The notes beneath the pieces were generated by a model. That model did no database searches and was not told where the DNA came from. It saw only the letters and a program-made list of their open reading frames with translations. The translations under genes and the position numbers were made by a program. From positions 1 through 13,641 of the forward strand of contig CASTQR010000027.1 in assembly GCA_949451265.1 (NCBI GenBank): a stretch of DNA of 13,641 bases, written 5' to 3'. Origin of the DNA: an uncultured Eubacteriales bacterium (lineage in GTDB: Bacteria > Bacillota_A > Clostridia > Oscillospirales > Oscillospiraceae). Of the stretch, positions 9,146-13,641 are shown piece after piece (position 1 is the first letter of the stretch; every line of letters starts with the position of its first letter).

Positions 9146-9195
9146 GAAAAAATTAGAAAACCCGCAATCGAAGATCTTTTCTATGCGAAAGCGGG
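9146..9195 (-). terminator. Second, backup terminator behind the ECF operon
   Basis: On the minus strand, CCCGC (9191-9195) and GCGGG (9161-9165) close an imperfect hairpin with short inner pairings, followed by the long T-rich tract TTTTCTAATTTTTT (9147-9160). It would catch readthrough past the hairpin at 9239-9273. Confidence 0.55.
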
Positions 9196-9238
9196 GATTT
9201 GCTTGACATAATTCCGTTCCAGGGGGTGGGGAGGCAAA

Positions 9239-9273
9239 GCAAGGCCCCGCGGCTTGACGCCGCGGGGCCTTGC
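9239..9273 (-). terminator. Strong terminator hairpin after the ECF S-component gene
   Basis: Arms 9239-9253 and 9259-9273 form a perfect 15-bp GC-rich stem with a 5-base loop, 8 bases past the ECF gene stop. The T-run on the minus strand is short (GCTTTGCC), which may be why a second terminator lies downstream. Confidence 0.75.
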
Positions 9274-9280
9274 GGGTGAG

Positions 9281-9862
9281 TCAATGGGGCGGGGGAAGCG
9301 CATCACTGCGGGGCGGGGGAAGCTCGCCGCCGCCCCGCCGGGACAGCATTCCCCGGTAGAGCCGCTCCAGCACACTCCGTAAGGGGCAGAACAGCACCAG
9401 GGCGATGCCGAAGTTCCCAACACAGTGGATGATATCGAAGGGGATGCCGTTGATCCACCAGAGGACGGCGCCGTGGAAGCCCAGGATGAACAGGGATACC
9501 GGGGTACACAGCAGGCCGAACGCCAGCCCGAACACCGCCGACAGCAGCGCCCAGCCCACCGGGTGGGTCATCCCCCGCAGCAGCCACGCCGCCGCGGCCA
9601 GTACCAGCCAGATATAGAGGTAGCTGATGGAGTAGATGTGGATGCAGTAGAGGGTGAACTCCATGATGACGTAGACGTAAATGGGGAACACCGCTTTCCA
9701 GCCGAAGGTGACGGCGAACAGCATCACCAGCAGGGAGGTGGGCTCCACGTTGGGGATGCCCGCCATCACCACCTTGGCGGCAAAGGTCATGGCCCCCAGC
9801 ACACCGAACAGGGTGATCTCCCCCACCGTCAGCGGCAGCCGCCGGACGGGCCGTTTAAGCAA
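9281..9862 (-). CDS. ECF transporter S component, predicted cobalamin/corrinoid uptake
   Basis: 193 residues, almost all hydrophobic with about five to six membrane helices and a short Arg/Pro-rich tail, the size and style of energy-coupling-factor substrate-binding (S) subunits. The opening LTVGEITLFGVLGAMTFAAK is typical of S components. The start is a TTG at 9862 that overlaps the last 8 bases of the DUF4430 gene; no strong ribosome binding site is seen, so translation is probably coupled. No ATPase or T subunit is in the window, so it would share a general ECF module encoded elsewhere (group II). Specificity for cobalamin is inferred only from the riboswitch and the DUF4430 partner. Confidence 0.8.
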   Translation of the reverse strand: MLKRPVRRLPLTVGEITLFGVLGAMTFAAKVVMAGIPNVEPTSLLVMLFAVTFGWKAVFPIYVYVIMEFTLYCIHIYSISYLYIWLVLAAAAWLLRGMTHPVGWALLSAVFGLAFGLLCTPVSLFILGFHGAVLWWINGIPFDIIHCVGNFGIALVLFCPLRSVLERLYRGMLSRRGGGELPPPRSDALPPPH

Positions 9863-10250
9863 CGGTGTAAACCAGGGAGAAGGAGTCGCCGTCCTGGATG
9901 GGGGTCTGGTCTGCGCTGGCGGGGGTGTCCACCCCGTCCTGCTTCAGCGCCCAGAATGCCCCGTCCTCCTCATAGACCGCCTTCTCGCCGTCCGCCACCT
10001 TGATGTACAGCCCGTAGGGGCCCTCCTCGCCCTGGGCGATGTTCTCCGCGTCCAGCACCGGGCCCAGGTACTCCTCGTCGGTGTGGCAGGTGAAGGATTT
10101 GGTGGAGCCGTCCTTGTGGACGACTTCGACTGTGATGGTTTTGGAGCCCTGGGTGGTCTCCGGGCGGGTGGCGAACCAGACGCCCAGCAGGATGGCGATG
10201 AGGGCCACCACAGCCACGGCCGCGATGATGATTTTCTTGTTCTGTTTCAT
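9855..10250 (-). CDS. DUF4430 (transcobalamin-like) membrane-anchored extracellular protein
   Basis: 131 residues. An N-terminal positively charged stretch and one hydrophobic helix (about 7-26) anchor or export it; there is no lipobox Cys. The rest (about 35-131) matches the DUF4430 beta-grasp pattern: TITVEVVHKDGS, GPYGLYI, then GAFWALKQDGV and the closing IQDGDSFSLVYT. DUF4430 is related to the C-terminal domain of transcobalamin/intrinsic factor, so extracellular corrinoid capture for the overlapping S component is likely. The ATG at 10250 follows AAAGG; the frame runs open upstream to 10772 through the riboswitch and is not translated. Confidence 0.85.
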   Translation of the reverse strand: MKQNKKIIIAAVAVVALIAILLGVWFATRPETTQGSKTITVEVVHKDGSTKSFTCHTDEEYLGPVLDAENIAQGEEGPYGLYIKVADGEKAVYEEDGAFWALKQDGVDTPASADQTPIQDGDSFSLVYTVA

Positions 10251-10496
10251 GGGTAGACGACCTTTCTTTCTGTGGAACCGGCGGGCACGGCCCAACCGGT
10301 TTCTTGGAGTGGCACATACGGGGAGGGCCGCTGCGTCGTGGCCGTTCCCATATGTGTAAAGGCTTCTTTGGAAGCCCAGCCCTCGTCTCGCATACGTCTG
10401 CAACCGGGAGCGCCGGCTTGCGTTGTGCCTGCGGCAGGGGAACGTGCTGGCAGACACGTTCCCCGCGCCGCAAGTTGTAAAGGGGTGGCGGGCCGG
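10251..10496 (-). ncRNA. Structured leader between the cobalamin terminator and DUF4430, unassigned
   Basis: About 250 bases without a credible gene. On the minus strand they hold, in order, a perfect 10-bp hairpin (10437-10446 with 10455-10464) with GCGGC/GCCGC outside it, a 6-bp hairpin followed by TTTAC (10361-10376), a long interrupted hairpin (10314-10355) and AACCGG/CCGGTT arms (10276-10301) just before the ribosome binding site. I do not recognise the fold as a known riboswitch. Confidence 0.45.
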
Positions 10497-10535
10497 AAGA
10501 AAACAAAGGCTGCACCCCTTGAGAAGGGTACAGCC
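10497..10535 (-). terminator. Expression-platform terminator of the cobalamin riboswitch
   Basis: Minus-strand arms at 10524-10535 and 10508-10520 form a 12-bp stem with one bulge and a CTC loop, followed by TTTGTTTTCTT. It lies about 70 bases past the aptamer, and would stop transcription when cobalamin is bound. Confidence 0.85.
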
Positions 10536-10604
10536 AACCAGCCCGCCGCAGCGCGGCAGGGGCTCCTGCACTCTCCCAATGCGCGGGGAGGACGTTCGTG
10601 CGTC

Positions 10605-10785
10605 ATATGCGGGCAGGTATTCTGGCTGAGGCGTCAAGCGCGTTTTCCGGCCTTCCCAGGGGCGAACCCCCAGTGACATAATTGGAAAACACTCCGCCAT
10701 CACAGCAACGGCATTGCGCGGGATTCGCACCCGCTTCCCTATTGTGCGCCCAAAGGGGCGGCGCACCCACATACCACCTATTCAC
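10605..10785 (-). ncRNA. Cobalamin riboswitch aptamer
   Basis: Read on the minus strand it shows the family's conserved blocks in order: AGGTGGTATG near the 5' end, AGGGAAGCGGGTGCGAATCC, a GCTGTGATGGCGGAG block, CACTGGG...CCTGGGAAGGCC, and the 3' block GACGCCTCAGCCAG followed by ATACCTGCC. It represses the downstream DUF4430 and ECF genes when adenosyl- or other cobalamin is plentiful. Confidence 0.94.
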
Positions 10786-10804
10786 TTTTCGGCCTTGCAG
10801 CTCT

Positions 10805-10833
10805 ATTATACGAAGTCCCGGCCCCGTTGTCAA
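10805..10833 (-). promoter_or_regulatory. Perfect-consensus promoter of the cobalamin-uptake operon
   Basis: Minus-strand -35 TTGACA (10828-10833) and -10 TATAAT (10805-10810) with a 17-base spacer: an exact sigma-A consensus. Such a strong promoter implies control lies downstream, at the riboswitch. Confidence 0.93.
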
Positions 10834-10848
10834 GCGGGTTTCGCTGCC

Positions 10849-10860
10849 TTTCCCGGGAAA
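10849..10860. promoter_or_regulatory. 12-bp palindrome upstream of the cobalamin operon promoter
   Basis: TTTCCCGGGAAA is a perfect palindrome 15 bases upstream of the -35 box. A possible regulator site; GC-rich DNA gives such palindromes by chance, so confidence is low. Confidence 0.25.
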
Positions 10861-10881
10861 TTGCGGGGATACCCCTCCGCC

Positions 10882-10912
10882 CCTCCCGCCGCCCACGCCG
10901 GGCGGCGGGAGG
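10882..10912 (-). terminator. Hairpin terminator after the LysM-HAD phosphatase gene
   Basis: Arms 10882-10894 and 10900-10912 form a perfect 13-bp stem with a 5-base loop, about 19 bases past the stop codon. There is no T-run, so termination may be inefficient or need Rho. Confidence 0.6.
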
Positions 10913-10930
10913 AAGCGGAACGGGAGGAGG

Positions 10931-12724
10931 TCACTTGATGTTGTGGTAGCCGGCGAACTCGGTGAGGAAGCCGTATTTCAGGCCAAGGTCATTGCCCTCC
11001 GCGTCGGCGGCGGTCTTGATGGCAAAGCGGTCGATGATCTCCTTGGTGGTCAGCTTGTGGTCGATCATGTACTGGAGCTGGGCCTGGTTCTCCGCGTTCT
11101 TGAACAGGGCGGGCTCCGTCTTGCCCAGCAGCAGGGTGCTGTCGCTGGCCCGCAGGCCGCGCATCCCGTTCTCATCGCGGCCCTGGAGGAGGTAGAGGGT
11201 GTCCCCGTTGGCGTTGGCCTTGGCCAGGTCAAAGCCCAGGGTGTCCCGCTGGTAGATGGCCAGCTCGGAGATGACGCCGCCGCCGTCGGTGATCTTGCGG
11301 GAGGCGCGGTTGAAGCAGATGACCAGCTTCAGGTTGGCGAACTCGGTGCAGAAGTTATAGTCGCCGGTGGAGTCCATGAACCCGGCCAGGGGGCCCGCGC
11401 CGTTGTAGGAGGGGGCGATGGCGTTGACAATGGCCGTCACCTTGCCCACGCCCTGGGTCTGGGCCTTGGTGGGCAGGGTGCCGCGCACCCAGCCGCCCTT
11501 GCCGTCGTTGAGCCAGCCGCAGCCGGTCTTATAGTCGTACTCGTTCACATAGATGCCGTTGTCCAGCTTGTTGGTCATAGCCAGCACGCCGGTGACGTAG
11601 TCATGGAGGCCCCACGCGTCCACGGCGGCCCGGATGGGGTCGGTGGCGGAGGCGGAGCACACCCAGACGTCAATGCCGTTGGCGTCCAGGGTCTTCCACA
11701 GCTCCTTGATGTTCTCAGACACCGCGGTGCCGGAGTTCCAGGTGTAGGACACCTCGCCCACCTTGGACTCGATGTCCTTGGGGGTGGTCCAGGTCTGGGA
11801 GGTGGTCTCCACGGAGGAATAGTACTTGTGGGAGGCCAGGGCCAGATCATAGACCTCCTGCTCCGTCATGCCGGTGAACCAGTAGAGAACCCAGGGGTAG
11901 GCCACGGAAGCGGACTCGTGGTCGTAAACCAGGTCGTACATGGCGCGGATCTTGGTGGCAAACTCCAGCCACTGGGGATCGGCCTGGATCTTGGCCTGGG
12001 CGTCCTTGTCCAGACCCTTGGCGGTGAAGGGGCCGTACTCCTCGTACAGATAGGTGTAGGCCTTGGAGATGTCCGCGATCCAGTCGTTGTAGGAGCCCTT
12101 GCCATAGCCCAGATCGGTGAGATCCACGTTGAGATCCGCGTCCTCCAGGCCGATGTCGGTGGCCAGAACCTCGGGCATCTTCTCCGGGGTGATGGCGAAG
12201 GTCATGGTCTGGAGCTGGTAGATGGCCAGCTGCTCCTCCACGTCGAAGATAGAGCAGGTGTTGTCAAAGTCGAACACCACGTAGGAGCTGCCCTTGGCGT
12301 AGTTGGCGGAGGTCTTGCCGTAGGCGTCCATGAAGTCGTTGACAGCCTGCTTTACAAAGGGCTCCCAGTCGTCGCGCTGAACGTGCTCCGCCCCGCCGGT
12401 GGGCTCGGGCGTGGGCTCGGGGGTAGGCTCCGGGGTGGGTTCGGGCGTGGGCTCCGGGGTGGGCTGGGGCGTGGGTTCGGGCTTGCCATCGGGGATCTGG
12501 AGCTCCTGGCCCACATAGATCCGGTTGGGATCCTTGATCCTGTCCTTGTTGGCCTCATAGATCTCGCGCCACCGGGCGCCGCTGCCAAGCTGCTGCTTGG
12601 AAATGCTCCAGAGGGAGTCGCCTTTCTTCACCGTATAGGTGGAGGCAAAGGCGGGCACCGCCAGGGACAGGGCCAGAACCAGGGCCAAAAGGACCGAACC
12701 GAGCCTCTTACATTTTTTCATCAT
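10931..12724 (-). CDS. Secreted LysM-HAD phosphatase, candidate phosphoethanolamine/phosphocholine phosphatase
   Basis: 597 residues from the ATG at 12724, chosen because AAAGGTG lies upstream; an ATG six codons earlier has no ribosome binding site. Layout: signal peptide 1-27 (cleavage after AFA), one LysM domain 29-78 for peptidoglycan binding, a Pro/Glu/Thr linker 82-109, then a HAD phosphatase domain. HAD motifs: [14 protein letters not shown] with nucleophile Asp152 and Asp154; II VWVCSAS with Ser357; III Lys428 in [19 protein letters not shown] with Asp451 and Asp455. The DxDNT followed by DxEE resembles secreted phosphorylcholine phosphatase (PchP) of Pseudomonas. Next to eut genes this suggests release of ethanolamine outside the cell, an inference from motif and context only. 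Confidence 0.82.
   Translation of the reverse strand: MMKKCKRLGSVLLALVLALSLAVPAFASTYTVKKGDSLWSISKQQLGSGARWREIYEANKDRIKDPNRIYVGQELQIPDGKPEPTPQPTPEPTPEPTPEPTPEPTPEPTGGAEHVQRDDWEPFVKQAVNDFMDAYGKTSANYAKGSSYVVFDFDNTCSIFDVEEQLAIYQLQTMTFAITPEKMPEVLATDIGLEDADLNVDLTDLGYGKGSYNDWIADISKAYTYLYEEYGPFTAKGLDKDAQAKIQADPQWLEFATKIRAMYDLVYDHESASVAYPWVLYWFTGMTEQEVYDLALASHKYYSSVETTSQTWTTPKDIESKVGEVSYTWNSGTAVSENIKELWKTLDANGIDVWVCSASATDPIRAAVDAWGLHDYVTGVLAMTNKLDNGIYVNEYDYKTGCGWLNDGKGGWVRGTLPTKAQTQGVGKVTAIVNAIAPSYNGAGPLAGFMDSTGDYNFCTEFANLKLVICFNRASRKITDGGGVISELAIYQRDTLGFDLAKANANGDTLYLLQGRDENGMRGLRASDSTLLLGKTEPALFKNAENQAQLQYMIDHKLTTKEIIDRFAIKTAADAEGNDLGLKYGFLTEFAGYHNIK
12398..12481 (-). repeat. 12-base tandem repeat encoding a Pro-Glu-Pro-Thr linker
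   Basis: Seven imperfect 12-base units inside the phosphatase gene encode PEPT/PTPE repeats joining the LysM and HAD domains. Typical of wall-spanning linkers; unit number may vary between strains. Confidence 0.85.
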
Positions 12725-12746
12725 ATCGTTAGCACCTTTCATCAGG

Positions 12747-12777
12747 ACGGGGCGGCAAGGAATGCCTGCCGCCCCGT
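12747..12777 (-). other. Intercistronic hairpin between eutQ and the phosphatase gene
   Basis: Arms 12747-12757 and 12767-12777 form a perfect 11-bp GC-rich stem with a 9-base loop. No T-run follows on the minus strand. It may act as an mRNA stabiliser or processing boundary, or a weak terminator. Confidence 0.5.
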
Positions 12778-12838
12778 GTGTTGGAAGTTTCGTTTGGGGC
12801 CGGTTGCGGGGAAGGGGGATCCGCGGGCCTGGAGGCTG

Positions 12839-13279
12839 TCAGCCCTCCTGCCAGTTGGCGGGATAGACCGTGTAGACGTACTTGGCGTAGCTGGGGGTCT
12901 GGAAATGGATGTGGCTGCCCTTGGGGATGTAGATGATGTCGCCGGGGCCGCCGCTGACGATGCGCCCGTCGATCTCGATCTCCAGGGCGCCCTCCAGCAC
13001 GATGTCGTACTCGTCGTAGGTGAGGGTCCACTCGAAGCTGGCGGCGTCCTTCAGCTCCATGACGCCGCAGCCCATCCGGGGGGCCTCCTCCAGGGTGGTT
13101 ACGTCATTGAGCAGCACGTCGTTCCGGCCCTCGAAGGGCTGGAGGGGGACAGTGCTGGTCTTGATCCCGATGATGCCGCTGGGATCCACCTGGCGCTCCA
13201 TCTGGGGGGCGGAGAGCCCGCCGGCCTCCTGGAGCACCTTGGTGACAATTTCACGGATCAGCTGTTCGCTGACGTTCAT
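12839..13279 (-). CDS. eutQ: Ethanolamine utilisation protein EutQ, short cupin form
   Basis: 146 residues from the ATG at 13279, preceded by AGGTG; an upstream extension of 15 codons has no site. The C-terminal two thirds are the EutQ cupin: YDEYDIVLEGALEIEIDG, GGPGDIIYIPKGSHIHF and the ending YTVYPANW. EutQ is linked to bacterial microcompartments and has been reported as an acetate kinase in Salmonella. This form is shorter than the enterobacterial protein of about 230 residues. The first 18 residues (NVSEQLIREIVTKVLQE) look like an amphipathic helix of the kind that targets proteins into shells. It follows eutH in one transcript direction. Confidence 0.9.
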   Translation of the reverse strand: MNVSEQLIREIVTKVLQEAGGLSAPQMERQVDPSGIIGIKTSTVPLQPFEGRNDVLLNDVTTLEEAPRMGCGVMELKDAASFEWTLTYDEYDIVLEGALEIEIDGRIVSGGPGDIIYIPKGSHIHFQTPSYAKYVYTVYPANWQEG

Positions 13280-13370
13280 GGTTACACCTGACCTTTCTGC
13301 GCCGGAGCGCCCGGGTCCCGTCACCCGGCGGGGGAGGGGACAGGGACGGCGGCGGTTCTCGCTGTCGTCC

Positions 13371-13400
13371 GCGCCCGCCGGGGAGGTCCCGGGCGGGCGC
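13371..13400 (-). other. GC-rich hairpin between eutH and eutQ
   Basis: GCGCCCGCC (13371-13379) and GGCGGGCGC (13392-13400) pair over 9 bp around an inner GGG/CCC. No T-run. It could separate the two messages or protect the 3' end of the eutH message. Confidence 0.45.
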
Positions 13401-13414
13401 GGGGAGGGGGTTGG

Positions 13415-13641
13415 TTAAGCGGCCTTGCCGGCGGCGGCATCGATCTTGGCCAGCAGCTTGGGAGCCAGGACGTAGGCCACGATCACGGCGGTAATACCGC
13501 CAACCAGCTTGGCGATGATGACGGGGGTCACCATGTTCTGGTTCACGCCGGCGGTGAAGCCCAGGTGGTCGCCGAACACGAAGGCGGCGGACACGGCGAA
13601 GGCCACGTTCAGCAGCTTGCCCTTGGGGTTCATCTCGCCCA
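13415..13641 (-). CDS. eutH: Ethanolamine transporter EutH, C-terminal end only
   Basis: The reading frame runs off the right edge; only about 75 C-terminal residues are visible. They match the EutH end: MNPKGKLLNVAFAVSAAFVFGDHLGF, then TPVIIAKLVGGITAVIVAYVL, a membrane helix, and a short Lys/Ala tail. EutH is a multi-pass membrane protein that imports ethanolamine at low concentration or pH. The Met at 13633 is internal, not the start. Presence of eutH followed by eutQ implies the rest of the eut cluster lies to the right. Confidence 0.93.
   Translation of the reverse strand, partial: GEMNPKGKLLNVAFAVSAAFVFGDHLGFTAGVNQNMVTPVIIAKLVGGITAVIVAYVLAPKLLAKIDAAAGKAA

Noticed and set aside
8896..9156. 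Small open frames on both strands between fhs and the ECF operon
   Set aside because: No convincing ribosome binding site, odd composition, and overlap with promoter, inverted repeat and DnaA boxes.
9203..9231. TTGACA on the plus strand as a promoter -35
   Set aside because: No -10-like sequence at 16-19 bases; the downstream stretch is G-rich and there is no plus-strand gene to serve.
10251..10772. Upstream extension of the DUF4430 frame
   Set aside because: It runs through the cobalamin riboswitch and its terminator; the signal-anchor and domain begin at the ATG at 10250.
12398..12481. Tandem repeat considered as a CRISPR array
   Set aside because: Units are 12 bases, contiguous without spacers, and in frame inside a coding sequence.
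10682..13291. Very long open frame on the plus strand (about 870 codons)
   Set aside because: It is antisense to the riboswitch, the LysM-HAD gene and eutQ, is rich in Gly/Val/Leu with no domain, and reflects the lack of stop codons in GC-rich DNA.

Overview
The window looks like chromosomal DNA of a GC-rich, strictly anaerobic Firmicute of the Clostridia, most like the Oscillospiraceae (Flavonifractor/Lawsonibacter-type gut bacteria). The reasons are an oxygen-sensitive class III ribonucleotide reductase, formate-tetrahydrofolate ligase under a ZTP riboswitch, AGGAGG-type ribosome binding sites, Gram-positive promoters and an ethanolamine-utilisation (eut) locus. The genus is an inference from gene style, not from a search.

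Layout. (1) 1-4119, plus strand: nrdD (5' end outside the window), nrdG, a DUF815 AAA+ ATPase, and an RNHCP zinc-ribbon gene whose start appears broken. A bidirectional terminator at 4128-4159 closes this unit. (2) 4171-5780, minus strand: a small helical repeat protein and a membrane-anchored GT2 glycosyltransferase, each with its own readable promoter. (3) 5847-8903, minus strand: a ZTP riboswitch with an overlapping terminator leads into fhs, dut and a class I methyltransferase, which appear to form one operon. (4) 8904-9280: a gene-free stretch with a perfect inverted repeat, a perfect DnaA box beside degenerate ones, and two terminators that face the operon to its right. (5) 9281-10833, minus strand: a perfect-consensus promoter, a cobalamin riboswitch with terminator, a structured leader I cannot assign, then a DUF4430 protein and an ECF-transporter S component. 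(6) 10931-13641, minus strand: the 3' end of eutH, a short eutQ, and a secreted LysM-HAD phosphatase.

How the parts fit. Ethanolamine ammonia-lyase, the first enzyme of the eut pathway, needs adenosylcobalamin, so a cobalamin-sensing uptake module beside eut genes makes sense. The secreted phosphatase between them has HAD motifs resembling phosphorylcholine/phosphoethanolamine phosphatases. It could free ethanolamine outside the cell for EutH to import; this is the most interesting hypothesis here. In the fhs operon, folate-linked one-carbon activation and dUMP supply (dut) sit under one ZTP sensor, linking purine/folate stress to thymidylate precursors.
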